NCBI RefSeq assembly: GCF_026586805.1
Contig: NZ_JAPFHA010000002.1
Location: forward strand, 62,001 to 126,000
Reading direction: 5' to 3'
Source of the DNA: Niveibacterium sp. 24ML
Lineage (GTDB): Bacteria; Pseudomonadota; Gammaproteobacteria; Burkholderiales; Rhodocyclaceae
DNA length: 64,000 nt
In this document: piece after piece, positions 54,207 through 63,003 of the stretch
Position numbering within the stretch: the first letter of the stretch is position 1
Layout: the number at the start of each line of letters is the position of its first letter
Program-made: the position numbers and the translations under genes
Notes under the pieces: model-generated
The model's input: only the letters and a program-made list of their open reading frames with translations
What the model was told of the DNA's origin: nothing
The model's database searches: none

Positions 54207-54803
54207 ATGAGCGACGAGAACAAAACGGACAACGGCCGGAGAACTCTGGTCATTGCCACTGCCGCTGTCGGGGGCGGAGCGGTGGCCGGGGCGGCTGTGC
54301 CGTTCCTGGCGAGCCTTTCGCCGTCTGAACGGGCGAAAGCTGCGGGTGCGCCGGTTGAGGCTGACATCAGCAAGCTGCAGCCGGGCGAGATGATGACGGT
54401 GGAGTGGCGCGGCAAGCCGGTGTGGATCCTGCGTCGCACCAAGGAGCAGTTGGCAACGCTGGCCAAGGTCAAGGGCGAGATGGCCGACCCGGATTCGGCG
54501 CGCTCCGAGCAGCCGGAGTACTGCAAGAACGAGCACCGTTCGATCAAGGAGGAGTACCTCGTCACGATCGGTATCTGCACCCACCTGGGCTGTTCGCCAA
54601 GCTCCAAGTTCCAGCCCGGTGCCGAAGGCGGCATGACTGCTGACTGGCAGGGTGGTTTCCTCTGCCCGTGCCATGGTTCGACCTTCGATCTGGCGGGTCG
54701 GGTATTCAAGAACAAGCCGGCGCCGGACAACCTTCCGGTGCCGCCGCACAAGTATCTCGCCGACACCAAGCTGCTGATCGGCGACGACAGCAAGGGGGCT
54801 TAA
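54207..54803 (+). CDS. petA: Ubiquinol-cytochrome c reductase Rieske iron-sulfur subunit
   Basis: A 198-residue protein with a twin-arginine N-terminus (NGRRTLVIATAAVGGG) that also forms the membrane anchor. The 2Fe-2S ligands are C124 and H126 in CTHLGC, and C153 and H156 in CPCHGS; C129 and C155 make the disulfide. It takes the first electron from ubiquinol in complex III. First gene of the bc1 operon, with petB 3 bp downstream. Confidence 0.97.
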   Translation: MSDENKTDNGRRTLVIATAAVGGGAVAGAAVPFLASLSPSERAKAAGAPVEADISKLQPGEMMTVEWRGKPVWILRRTKEQLATLAKVKGEMADPDSARSEQPEYCKNEHRSIKEEYLVTIGICTHLGCSPSSKFQPGAEGGMTADWQGGFLCPCHGSTFDLAGRVFKNKPAPDNLPVPPHKYLADTKLLIGDDSKGA

Positions 54804-54806
54804 GCC

Positions 54807-56189
54807 ATGACAAGCAAGCCGCAGGCGCTGCTTAACTGGATCGACGAACGTTTCCCGCTGACGTCGACCTACAAGGCCCATCTGGCCGAGTACTACGCAC
54901 CGAAGAACTTCAACTTCTGGTACTTCTTTGGCTCGCTGGCACTGCTGGTGCTGGTGATCCAGATCGTCACCGGCATCTTCCTGGTGATGCACTACAAGCC
55001 GGACGCGTCGCTGAACGCGGCCGGTGTGCCGGTTGCCTTTGCCAGCGTCGAGTACATCATGCGCGATGTGCCGGGCGGCTGGATCATCCGCTACATGCAC
55101 TCGACCGGCGCGTCGGCGTTCTTCGTCGTCGTGTACCTGCACATGTTCCGTGGCCTGCTCTATGGTTCGTACCGCAAGCCGCGCGAGCTCGTGTGGGTGT
55201 TCGGTACCCTGATCTTCCTGTGCCTGATGGCCGAAGCCTTCATGGGCTATCTGCTGCCCTGGGGCCAGATGTCGTTCTGGGGCGCGCAGGTGATCGTAAA
55301 CCTGTTTGCCGCCATTCCGGTGATCGGGCCGGATCTGTCGGTGTTCATCCGTGGTGACTATGTCGTCAGCGATGCCACCCTGAACCGCTTCTTTGCCTTC
55401 CACGTGATCGCCGTGCCGCTGGTGCTGCTGGGCCTGGTGGTGGCTCACCTGGTTGCGCTGCATGAAGTCGGCTCGAACAACCCGGACGGGGTCGAGATCA
55501 AGAAAAAGAAGGACGCCAAGGGCGTGCCGCTTGATGGCATTCCTTTCCATCCGTACTACACGGTCAAGGATATCTTTGGTGTTGCGGTGTTCCTGATCGT
55601 CTTCTCGGCGATCCTGTTCTTCGCGCCCGAAGGCGGCGGTTACTTCCTAGAGTTCAACAACTTCATCCCGGCCGATCCGCTGAAAACGCCGCCGCACATT
55701 GCCCCGGTCTGGTACTTCACGCCGTTCTACTCGATCCTGCGCGCGGTGACCTCGGACTTCCTGATCATCATGCAAGCCGGTGTTGCAGCGATCTGGGTCT
55801 GGTCGCTGATGCGTGCGCCGTTCATCGGCAAGGCCATCGCGACGGCTGCGGCCGTGGTGCTGATTCCGGGCATGTTCTTCATCGACGCCAAGTTTTGGGG
55901 CGTCGTCATGATGGGCGCCGGTGTTGTGGTGCTCGGCTTCCTGCCCTGGCTTGATCAAAGCCCGGTCCTGTCGATTCGCTACAAGGGCGCGCTGACCAAG
56001 ACTGCGATCGCGATCTTCGTGGTGGCCTTCGTCATTCTCGGCTACCTCGGGGTATTGCCGCCGACGCCGATGCGCAACCTCACGGCACAGATCTGCACGG
56101 TGATCTACTTCGCGTTTTTCGCCTTGATGCCGATCTACACCAAGCTGGACAAGACCAAACCCGTACCGGAAAGGGTGACCTGGAAATGA
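54807..56189 (+). CDS. petB: Cytochrome b subunit of the bc1 complex
   Basis: A 460-residue subunit with eight membrane helices. The two pairs of haem-b histidines are in HSTGASAFFVVVYLHMFRG and FFAFHVIAVPLVLLGLVVAHLVALHE, and the Qo-site PEWY equivalent appears as PVWYFTPFYSILRA. Usual betaproteobacterial length. It overlaps petC by four bases (ATGA). Confidence 0.97.
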   Translation: MTSKPQALLNWIDERFPLTSTYKAHLAEYYAPKNFNFWYFFGSLALLVLVIQIVTGIFLVMHYKPDASLNAAGVPVAFASVEYIMRDVPGGWIIRYMHSTGASAFFVVVYLHMFRGLLYGSYRKPRELVWVFGTLIFLCLMAEAFMGYLLPWGQMSFWGAQVIVNLFAAIPVIGPDLSVFIRGDYVVSDATLNRFFAFHVIAVPLVLLGLVVAHLVALHEVGSNNPDGVEIKKKKDAKGVPLDGIPFHPYYTVKDIFGVAVFLIVFSAILFFAPEGGGYFLEFNNFIPADPLKTPPHIAPVWYFTPFYSILRAVTSDFLIIMQAGVAAIWVWSLMRAPFIGKAIATAAAVVLIPGMFFIDAKFWGVVMMGAGVVVLGFLPWLDQSPVLSIRYKGALTKTAIAIFVVAFVILGYLGVLPPTPMRNLTAQICTVIYFAFFALMPIYTKLDKTKPVPERVTWK

Positions 56190-56953
56190 GCCGCACGATG
56201 AAATTCCTGCGAGCCGTGGCGCTTGTAGCGCTGGCTTCGCCGCTCGTTGCAAATGCGGCGGGCGCTGAGCTGCATCTGGACAAGGCACCGGTCAGCTTCG
56301 AGAACAAGTCGCTCCAGAACGGAGCGAAGCTGTTCGTCAACTATTGCCTCAACTGCCACGGCGCCAGCTTCCTTCGTTACAACCGCCTGAAGGATATTGG
56401 CCTGACGGAAGACCAGATCCGCGACAATCTGATGTTCACCGCCGACAAGGTCGGCGAGCAGATGAAGGTTGCGATCCGGGCTGACGAAGCCAAGGCCTGG
56501 TTTGGTGCAACGCCGCCCGATCTGACGGTGATCGCCCGTGCCCGCGCGTCCGAATTTGGCAGCGGCGCGGACTGGCTCTACACCTACCTGCGCAGCTTCT
56601 ACCGCGATGAAAAGCGCCCGACCGGCTGGAACAACACCGTGTTCGCGAACGTGGGCATGCCCCATGTGCTCTGGGAGCTCCAAGGCGAGCAAGTGGCGCG
56701 CTTCGCCGAGAAAGATGACGGAAGCGGCAACAAGACCAAGCATTTTGAAGGCTTTGAAGTGGTCAAGGCCGGCAAGATGGAAAAGGCCGAGTATGACCAG
56801 AACGTTGCCGACCTCGTGTCGTTCATTGTCTGGATGGGCGAGCCCGCACAACAAACGCGCAAGCAGATCGGCGTGGTCGTGATTGCTGTGCTGTCGCTGC
56901 TCGCGCTGGTCGCATTCGCGCTAAAGAAAGCCTACTGGAAGGACGTTCACTGA
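56186..56953 (+). CDS. petC: Cytochrome c1
   Basis: A 255-residue subunit with a signal peptide (FLRAVALVALASPLVANAAG). The covalent haem site is C54-L-N-C57-H58, and the sixth ligand is likely the methionine of the NVGMPHVLWEL segment. A C-terminal anchor helix (IGVVVIAVLSLLALVAFAL) holds it in the membrane. It completes the bc1 complex. A long hairpin follows. Confidence 0.96.
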   Translation: MSRTMKFLRAVALVALASPLVANAAGAELHLDKAPVSFENKSLQNGAKLFVNYCLNCHGASFLRYNRLKDIGLTEDQIRDNLMFTADKVGEQMKVAIRADEAKAWFGATPPDLTVIARARASEFGSGADWLYTYLRSFYRDEKRPTGWNNTVFANVGMPHVLWELQGEQVARFAEKDDGSGNKTKHFEGFEVVKAGKMEKAEYDQNVADLVSFIVWMGEPAQQTRKQIGVVVIAVLSLLALVAFALKKAYWKDVH

Positions 56954-56996
56954 TACGTCCGCCTGCTGCAGGTGCAAGCCTGTAGCGAAGATGTCC

Positions 56997-57028
56997 GGAC
57001 TACGCGCCGCCTCTGCGGCGCGTAGTCC
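56997..57028 (+). terminator. Long hairpin after petC
   Basis: GGACTACGCGCCGC / GCGGCGCGTAGTCC, a perfect 14-bp stem with a CTCT loop, followed by ATTTCTGATTT. Probably the petABC terminator despite the imperfect T-run. Confidence 0.7.
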
Positions 57029-57064
57029 ATTTCTGATTTAACTACTTCGCGGGGATTGCCTACG

Positions 57065-57661
57065 ATGATGAACCTGTATTCCGGTACGACGGACCCCTTC
57101 AGCCACCGCTGCCGGATTGTGCTCTACGAAAAGGGCATGGATTTCCAGGTCATCGACGTCGACCTTTTCAACAAGCCTGAAGACATTGCGGTCATCAACC
57201 CATACAACCGCGTGCCAGTGCTGGTCGATCGTGATCTGGTTCTGTACGAGCCCAACATCATCAACGAATACATCGACGAACGCTTTCCGCATCCGCAACT
57301 GATGCCGGCCGACCCGATCATGCGTGCCAAGGCGCGCCAGTTGCTGCATTCGCTTGAGCACGAGCTGTTCTCGCATATCGAAGCCTTGGAAAAGAACGCC
57401 AAGGGCGTCGAGAAGAACCGTGCTCACGTCCGCGACCAACTGGTGCAACTCGCGCCGATGTTCGTCAAGCAGAAGTTCATGCTGGGCGAAGAGTTCTCGA
57501 TGCTCGACGTGGCCATTGCACCATTGCTGTGGCGCCTTGAGCACTACTCGATCGATCTGCCCAAGACGGCGGCGCCGATCGCCAAATACGCCGAGCGCGT
57601 GTTCTCGCGTCAGGGCTTCATCGACGCGCTGACCCCGTCAGAGCGGGCAATGCGTCGCTAA
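57065..57661 (+). CDS. sspA: Stringent starvation protein A
   Basis: A 198-residue glutathione-S-transferase-fold protein (MMNLYSGTTDPFSHRCRIVL; start ATG 57065 or 57068). The thioredoxin-like domain has NPYNRVPVLVDRDLVLYEP, as in SspA. The catalytic GST serine or tyrosine is absent, in line with a non-enzymatic role binding RNA polymerase. It lies just after petC and before sspB, the classic betaproteobacterial order. Confidence 0.92.
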   Translation: MMNLYSGTTDPFSHRCRIVLYEKGMDFQVIDVDLFNKPEDIAVINPYNRVPVLVDRDLVLYEPNIINEYIDERFPHPQLMPADPIMRAKARQLLHSLEHELFSHIEALEKNAKGVEKNRAHVRDQLVQLAPMFVKQKFMLGEEFSMLDVAIAPLLWRLEHYSIDLPKTAAPIAKYAERVFSRQGFIDALTPSERAMRR

Positions 57662-57787
57662 GACTGGCTTGGCTGACCCGTAGGAGGCGTGGGCTCGCCC
57701 ATCCCTCCGGCGGGTAGCCTCTTCGGGCAGGGGCTGCGTCTGCCCGGCTTGGATCGGTGCTTTTTGCGGGAATGATGAGTAGCTGAA

Positions 57788-58237
57788 ATGAGTAAGGTTC
57801 CGTCCACCAAGCCCTACCTGGTGCGTGCCCTCTACGAGTGGTGCGTCGATTCCGGCTTCACGCCGCATGTGGCGGTACAGGTCGATGACGATGTACGTGT
57901 GCCGCGAGCCTTTGTGCGCGACGGCCAGATCGTGCTCAACGTTGCCCCCGACGCCACCAACCAGTTCAACCTCGACAACGAGGCGCTCAGTTGCCAGGCG
58001 CGCTTTGGCGGGGTTGCGCAGTTGATCTACGTGCCGATTGCCAACATTGCGGCAATTTACGCGCGGGAAAACGGCCAGGGAATGGCTTTCGAAGTCGAGT
58101 TGAAAGCCGATGCCTCGTCTGCTGGGCCTGAAGATGTGCCCACGGCGGAGGAGCCACCTGAAGACAGCGAGCTTGCCGCAGATGAACCGCCTCCGCCCGA
58201 TGGCGGCGCGCGGCCACGGCTGCGGGTGATCAAGTAA
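57788..58237 (+). CDS. sspB: ClpXP protease specificity-enhancing factor
   Basis: A 149-residue adaptor that delivers ssrA-tagged proteins to ClpXP. The N-terminal domain matches SspB (KPYLVRALYEWCVDSGFTPHVAV, then FNLDNEALSCQARFGG). A flexible acidic linker follows and the C-terminus ends in the ClpX-binding sequence RPRLRVIK. It is 126 bp after sspA, probably one operon. Confidence 0.95.
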   Translation: MSKVPSTKPYLVRALYEWCVDSGFTPHVAVQVDDDVRVPRAFVRDGQIVLNVAPDATNQFNLDNEALSCQARFGGVAQLIYVPIANIAAIYARENGQGMAFEVELKADASSAGPEDVPTAEEPPEDSELAADEPPPPDGGARPRLRVIK

Positions 58238-58244
58238 GACGACG

Positions 58245-58270
58245 ACGGCCCCGTGGGGCCGTTGTTGTTT
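58245..58270 (+). terminator. Terminator after sspB
   Basis: ACGGCCCC / GGGGCCGT hairpin followed by TGTTGTTTT. Confidence 0.7.
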
Positions 58271-58405
58271 TCAGACCTGGGACCGGGCGGCTTCGCCTTC
58301 GTGGCGTTGGACGAGGTCGGCCAAAGTTTTTGCGCTATCGCTGATCGCGTGCTGGAAACGTTCGAGCATCGTGTCCAGCAAGCGCAGCTTGTGACGAGTC
58401 GACAT
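58271..58405 (-). CDS. Possible 44-residue helical protein
   Basis: ATG 58405 opens 44 codons to TGA just beside the sspB terminator. The peptide starts MSTRHKLRLLDTMLERFQHA and goes on DSAKTLADLVQRHEGEAA; it should form an amphipathic helix with leucines at heptad-like spacing. The ribosome site (AGAGA) is modest. Residue use is far more protein-like than the surrounding frames, but no family is recognised. Confidence 0.4.
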   Translation of the reverse strand: MSTRHKLRLLDTMLERFQHAISDSAKTLADLVQRHEGEAARSQV

Positions 58406-58589
58406 AGTCTCTGCGCAAGGTAAGGCGATGCATCAGCTCAGGGCTTACTGCAGGGCGTGACGTTCTTTGGGTGTTTCGCTGCGGAGGCGTACGGGCGATT
58501 TGGCCGCTTGGGGCACCGCCTGAAATGGGGGCTCAGGCGTGCCGGCTCCGAGTGACGCCCGCCGCGCTCAGGCTGGTGGGCGGGCGCGG
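58406..58589. other. Intergenic interval with no recognised feature
   Basis: 184 bp between the possible small gene and the MDR reductase stop. With the small gene it makes a 327-bp stretch that lacks any established gene. Confidence 0.5.
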
Positions 58590-59597
58590 TCAGCTCAGGC
58601 GAACCAGCATCTTGCCGGTGTTCTCGCCGCGGAACAGGCCGATGAAGGCGTCCGGCGCCGCTTCAAGCCCTTCGCGAATCGTCTCCCGGGTCTGGATCTT
58701 CCCTTCGGCCAGCCATTTCGCCATCAGCGCGACAAATTCCGGGTAGGCGCCCCAGTGATCGGACACGATGAAGCCTTCGAGCCGCAGCCGTTTCATGATC
58801 ACCAGCGCGATGTTCGATGGCCCCTTCGGCGCCTCGGTCGCGTTGTACTGCTCGATCATGCCGCACACGGCCACGCGGCCGTTGGGCTTGAGCACGTTGA
58901 GCGCGGCTTCAAGGTGGGCACCGCCGACGTTCTCGAAATACACATCGATGCCCTCGGGCGCCGCGGCCTTGAGTGCGGCAGTCAGGTCGCCCGCCGTGCG
59001 GTAGTTGATCACCGCATCGGCGCCCAGCTCGCGCAGCCATGCGGCCTTCTCTTCATTGCCGACACTTGCCACGACGCGGCAGCCCTGTAGTTTGGCGATC
59101 TGCACCGCGATCGCGCCAACTGCACCCGAGGCGGCCGAGACGAACACGGTTTCACCCGCCTTGATGTGGGCGATGCGGGTGAGGCCGGTCCAGGCCGTCA
59201 TGCCGGTCATGCCGATGGCGCCAAGCCAGGCTTGTGGCGGTGCGAGGCGGGTGTCCACTGCATGCACCTGGGTGTCGGCGGCGACGAAGTGCTCGCGCCA
59301 GCCGAACTGGTGCAGCACCACGTCGCCTACCTTGAAGCGTGGGCTGGTGGATTCGAGCACTTCGCCCACCGCGCCGCCGTCGAGTGGCTTGCCGATCTGG
59401 AAGGGCGGCACATAGCTCTCGCGATCGACCATGCGGCCACGCATGTACGGATCTACCGACATCCAGAGGTTCTTCACCAGCACTTCGCCGGCCTTCAGGG
59501 GCGGCACCGGCGTGCTGGCGATTTCGAAATTGGCGGCAGTCGGCGTGCCCGTGGGGCGGGATGCGAGGCGGACTTCGCGGGTCGATTCGAGGAACAT
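58590..59597 (-). CDS. NADP-dependent MDR-family reductase (CurA / LTB4DH-like)
   Basis: A 335-residue zinc-free medium-chain dehydrogenase. The N-terminal oxidoreductase domain has KNLWMSVDPYMRGRM, diagnostic for the CurA/leukotriene B4 dehydrogenase group, and the NADPH site is FVSAASGAVGAIAVQIAKL near residue 150. Such enzymes reduce the double bond of alpha,beta-unsaturated carbonyls. It lies 17 bp after ohr on the same strand, so both probably belong to an oxidative-damage response. Confidence 0.9.
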   Translation of the reverse strand: MFLESTREVRLASRPTGTPTAANFEIASTPVPPLKAGEVLVKNLWMSVDPYMRGRMVDRESYVPPFQIGKPLDGGAVGEVLESTSPRFKVGDVVLHQFGWREHFVAADTQVHAVDTRLAPPQAWLGAIGMTGMTAWTGLTRIAHIKAGETVFVSAASGAVGAIAVQIAKLQGCRVVASVGNEEKAAWLRELGADAVINYRTAGDLTAALKAAAPEGIDVYFENVGGAHLEAALNVLKPNGRVAVCGMIEQYNATEAPKGPSNIALVIMKRLRLEGFIVSDHWGAYPEFVALMAKWLAEGKIQTRETIREGLEAAPDAFIGLFRGENTGKMLVRLS

Positions 59598-59614
59598 GCA
59601 GTTCTCCTTGGCGA

Positions 59615-60031
59615 TCAGATCAGCGTGATCTGGACGTCGAGATTGCCACGGGTGGCGTTTGAATAGGGGCAGACCTCATGCGCTTTGGCGATCAGGGCCA
59701 AGGCCGTGTCGCGTTCGATGCCCGGCAGGCTGACGTCGAGCGCCGCTGACAGCACGAAGCCACCGCTTGGGTTCGCGCTGATCCCGACGCGGCCGGTCAC
59801 CGAGGATTCCGTGATCGAAACCTTGGTGGCGCGGGCCACATGGCGAATCGCATTTTCAAAGCAGGCCGAATAGCCGGCGGCGAACAGTTGTTCCGGGTTG
59901 GTAGCGAGTTTGCCGCTGCCGCCCAGTTCGCGCGGCAGTGCGAGGGTGACATCGAGTGCGCCGTCGCTGCTGACGGCTCGGCCTTCACGGCCCCCGGTGG
60001 CGGTGGCAACTGCGGTGTAGAGCGTTTTCAT
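59615..60031 (-). CDS. ohr: Organic hydroperoxide resistance protein (Ohr/OsmC family)
   Basis: A 138-residue peroxidase; ATG 60031 (MKTLYTAVATATGGREGRA). The catalytic cysteines are C57 in GYSACFENAI and C121 in EVCPYSNATRGN; the activating arginine is R15 or R18 and the glutamate is in NPEQLF. Ohr dimers reduce organic and lipid peroxides using lipoylated proteins. No OhrR gene is adjacent; the divergent LysR gene may take its role. Confidence 0.93.
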   Translation of the reverse strand: MKTLYTAVATATGGREGRAVSSDGALDVTLALPRELGGSGKLATNPEQLFAAGYSACFENAIRHVARATKVSITESSVTGRVGISANPSGGFVLSAALDVSLPGIERDTALALIAKAHEVCPYSNATRGNLDVQITLI

Positions 60032-60080
60032 GGTGCGTTCTCTCTGTGGTGAGGCTGCCGGGGCAGCGGGTGAGGCAGAC

Positions 60081-60120
60081 TCTACCCAGCGGCGGCGCAT
60101 CAATCCAATGCATGGGTAGA
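60081..60120. promoter_or_regulatory. Inverted repeat and -10 box in the ohr/LysR divergent region
   Basis: TCTACCCA at 60081-60088 and TGGGTAGA at 60113-60120 form perfect 8-bp arms 32 bp apart centre to centre, about three helical turns. The right arm overlaps a TAGAAT -10 box (60117-60122) for the LysR gene. This fits a LysR operator giving autorepression and control of ohr. Confidence 0.45.
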
Positions 60121-60152
60121 ATGCGCGCTATGACTATTTGGTATGGCTGGCC

Positions 60153-61076
60153 GTGCCCGAACTTCACCAGATCGACCTGAACCTGCTGGTCGCCCTGCAG
60201 GCGCTACTGCAAGAGGCAAACGTCACCCGCGCGGCGGAGCGGCTGGGCGTGACCCAGCCGGCGATGAGCCGCACCTTGGCTCGCCTGCGGACGCTCTTCG
60301 ATGACCCGCTCTTCGTGCGCACGCCCGCCGGTTTGCAGCCCACGCCGCGCGCCGAAGCCCTGCGTGAGCGCCTCAAGGCAACGCTGGCCGATGTTGCCGG
60401 TCTGGTGGCCCCGCCGAGTTTTGACCCCGCAAGCGCCCGTGGCGTGTGGCGCATCAGTACCACCGACTACGGCGCGGTTTCGATGATTCCGCGCGTGCTC
60501 TCGCGCCTGCACCGCGAGGCGCCCTTGCTTGACATCGCAGTGGTGCCCTGGCGGACCGACAGCGGCTTTCGTTGCCTGGAAAGTGGCGACGTCGAACTCG
60601 CGCTCAGTTCCGTATCGCAGGCCCCCGCCGCGATTCATGGCCGCGGCTTGGGGGATGACCGCTTCGTTGCGCTGATGCATGGCGATCATCCGGCCTTGAA
60701 GCAGCCCTTCGATCTGGACGCCTTCGTGCGCATCCCGCAGATCCTGATCCACCTGGGGGGCAGTGACCCGCGCGGCGTGGTCGATCTCGCCCTCGAACGT
60801 GTTGGCCGCCGCCGCCGGGTTGCGGCGCGGGTATTCAATTTCATGGCCGCAATGGCGATGGCCGCGCGTACCGACATGCTCGTCTGCGTGCCGCGTACCC
60901 TGGCGCGGCTGTATGCGCCGCAGTTTGGCCTGGTAGAAGCTGAACTCCCGGTCGAGGTGCCCGACATCCGTTATGCCTTGCTGTGGCACGAGCGCTGGCA
61001 CAACGACCGCGCGCACACGTGGTTGCGCTCGCTGTGTTTTGAAGAAATCACCGCCGCCCTCGCAGATTGCCGCTGA
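60153..61076 (+). CDS. LysR-family transcriptional regulator
   Basis: About 307 residues. GTG 60153 (VPELHQIDLNLLVALQAL) is the start best matching relatives; a TTG at 60138 would add five residues. The HTH contains NVTRAAERLGVTQPAMSRTLARLRTLF, followed by DPLFVRTPAGLQPT, the mark of the NodD/LinR-like branch. The effector domain runs from about 90 to 300. It is divergent from ohr and the MDR reductase and is their likely regulator. Confidence 0.88.
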   Translation: MPELHQIDLNLLVALQALLQEANVTRAAERLGVTQPAMSRTLARLRTLFDDPLFVRTPAGLQPTPRAEALRERLKATLADVAGLVAPPSFDPASARGVWRISTTDYGAVSMIPRVLSRLHREAPLLDIAVVPWRTDSGFRCLESGDVELALSSVSQAPAAIHGRGLGDDRFVALMHGDHPALKQPFDLDAFVRIPQILIHLGGSDPRGVVDLALERVGRRRRVAARVFNFMAAMAMAARTDMLVCVPRTLARLYAPQFGLVEAELPVEVPDIRYALLWHERWHNDRAHTWLRSLCFEEITAALADCR

Positions 61077-61162
61077 ATCCCGCATCTGCGGGTAAAAACC
61101 ACTGTGCGCCGGGGGCAGGTAACGGCGACAATCGCAGCCTGTGTCCGACCACGCTTGAAGCA

Positions 61163-62932
61163 ATGACTCAGCCGACCCCTTCGCTTTTCTCCCTGCGTCA
61201 GGTGCTCATCGTTCCGTATGTGGCGCTGATTCTTGCCCTGGCGGTGGTGATCGGCGTGATCTCTTACCTTACCGGTTCGCGTGCGGTCGCCACCGTGTCC
61301 GATCACTTGCTGATCGAAACCGTCGGGCGCATCGGCCAGGCGGTGGATCGGCATGTGGTGGGCTCCGGGGCGGTGCTCGAAGCCGTGTTTCCGGCCGGCA
61401 TGTCGGCGCCGGCCTCGATCGAGACCGATCTGCAGGCCCTGCGCACCCGCATGTGGATCGCCACCTCGCTGCATATCGACCCAAACAACTACGCCTACTA
61501 CGGCAACCGCGCCGGGCAGTTCATCGGGCTCTGGCGTAACTCGGTCAGCGAAGGCGAATTGCGGCTCAAGACGCGCGCGGAAGACCCGCGCACCTTCTAC
61601 ACCTTCCGTGGCATCGGCGGCGCGCTCGAAGAGGCCTCGCGCGAGACCAAGATCTTCGATCCGCGCGCGCGGCCCTGGTTCAAGGCGGGGGAGGGTACGC
61701 AAACACACACCTGGACGGCGGTGTACATCGACTTTCGCCATGGCGGGCTGGTCGCCACGCGCGCGCGCAGGGTGCTCAATGCGGCCGGCGAGTTCGAGGG
61801 CGTGGTCGCCACCGATGTCTCGCTGCGCGGGCTGAACGACTTTGTTTCGCGACTTGCGCTGTCAAAGAACGGCATCGCATTCATCGTCGAGCCGGACGGC
61901 AAGCTGATTGCGTCATCCGCCAGCCCCAACCTCAAGCCGCAGCCCGACGGCACCAATGCTCGCCTGGGCGCATCGGAAAGCGGCCATCCCCTGCTGGCGG
62001 CTACCTACGCGCAAGTGCGTGACACCCTGGCCTCGGTGAAGGCCGCGCAACTGCCGCAGACCCGCACCTTCCAGGGCCCCAAGGGCGAAACCGTGCATGC
62101 CGCCTTCGACCGGGTGAAGGACGATGCGGGGCTGGAGTGGATTACCGTTGTCGCGGTGCCGGCGAGCGACTTCATGCAGGGCGTGACCGAGAACGTGGTG
62201 CGCACGGCCATCGTCGGCGGCATCGCCGCCTTGCTCGCGATCGCCCTCGGTTTGCGCATCCTGGGCTGGGTCACCGGCGATCTGCGCCGCCTGTCGCAAT
62301 CGGCCCGTGCGATCGGCGACGGCGATCTGGATTCGCCGGTGGGCGTGCATCGCAAGGACGAAATCGGCCAGTTGGCCCGCAGTTTCGAGGCCATGCAGGA
62401 GCGCCTGCGGACCGACCGCCTGACCGGCCTGGCCAACCGCGACGCCTTCATGCGGCGGCTGGGCGGGCGCATCGGACAACATCGCCGCGCGGCCGACGAC
62501 TCGCCGTTTGCGGTGCTCTTCGTCGATCTGAACTACTTCAAGCAGGTCAATGATCGTCTTGGGCATGAGGCCGGCGACAAGGTTCTGATCGAGATTGCCG
62601 AGCGCCTGCGCGACGCGGTGCGCGCCAGCGACTTTGTTGCGCGTTACGCGGGCGACGAGTTCGTGCTGCTGCTCGACCGCGTGGCCGATCGTGCCCAGGC
62701 AGAGCGCGTGCGCGAACACATCGAGCATGTGCTGGCTCAGCCTTTGCGGAGCGTTGACGTGAGCGCGCTGGGCAGCACCGCTTTGGGCGGGGCGGTCGGC
62801 CTTGCGCTCTTCCCGCAGGACGGCGACGAGGCCGAGCCCCTGATGCGCAGTGCAGATCACGAAATGTATGCACGCAAGTTCAGCGCGCGTGGTGAAACTT
62901 CCCCGATCCACGCCGATGATGGCAATGCCTGA
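61163..62932 (+). CDS. Diguanylate cyclase with periplasmic dCache sensor and HAMP
   Basis: A 589-residue membrane protein; ATG 61163. Two membrane helices (about 14-35 and 335-358) flank a dCache-type sensor. HAMP (about 360-410) connects to GGDEF (about 420-580). The active motif reads A496-G-D-E-F500 instead of GGDEF; alanine at the first position is tolerated in active enzymes. R487-A-S-D490, five residues before it, forms the inhibitory I-site. It makes cyclic-di-GMP in response to an unknown outside ligand. Confidence 0.9.
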   Translation: MTQPTPSLFSLRQVLIVPYVALILALAVVIGVISYLTGSRAVATVSDHLLIETVGRIGQAVDRHVVGSGAVLEAVFPAGMSAPASIETDLQALRTRMWIATSLHIDPNNYAYYGNRAGQFIGLWRNSVSEGELRLKTRAEDPRTFYTFRGIGGALEEASRETKIFDPRARPWFKAGEGTQTHTWTAVYIDFRHGGLVATRARRVLNAAGEFEGVVATDVSLRGLNDFVSRLALSKNGIAFIVEPDGKLIASSASPNLKPQPDGTNARLGASESGHPLLAATYAQVRDTLASVKAAQLPQTRTFQGPKGETVHAAFDRVKDDAGLEWITVVAVPASDFMQGVTENVVRTAIVGGIAALLAIALGLRILGWVTGDLRRLSQSARAIGDGDLDSPVGVHRKDEIGQLARSFEAMQERLRTDRLTGLANRDAFMRRLGGRIGQHRRAADDSPFAVLFVDLNYFKQVNDRLGHEAGDKVLIEIAERLRDAVRASDFVARYAGDEFVLLLDRVADRAQAERVREHIEHVLAQPLRSVDVSALGSTALGGAVGLALFPQDGDEAEPLMRSADHEMYARKFSARGETSPIHADDGNA

Positions 62933-63003
62933 GGTGTTGCGCGCGCCCTTGGGCGGGGCCGGATGCGACTGGAAATTCCGACCCGCGCCCCGATTGTGTT
63001 CGC

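Noticed and set aside
53847-55550. 567-codon open frame antisense to the CoA-transferase 3' end, petA and petB
   Set aside because: Spans three unambiguous genes on the opposite strand and resembles no family.
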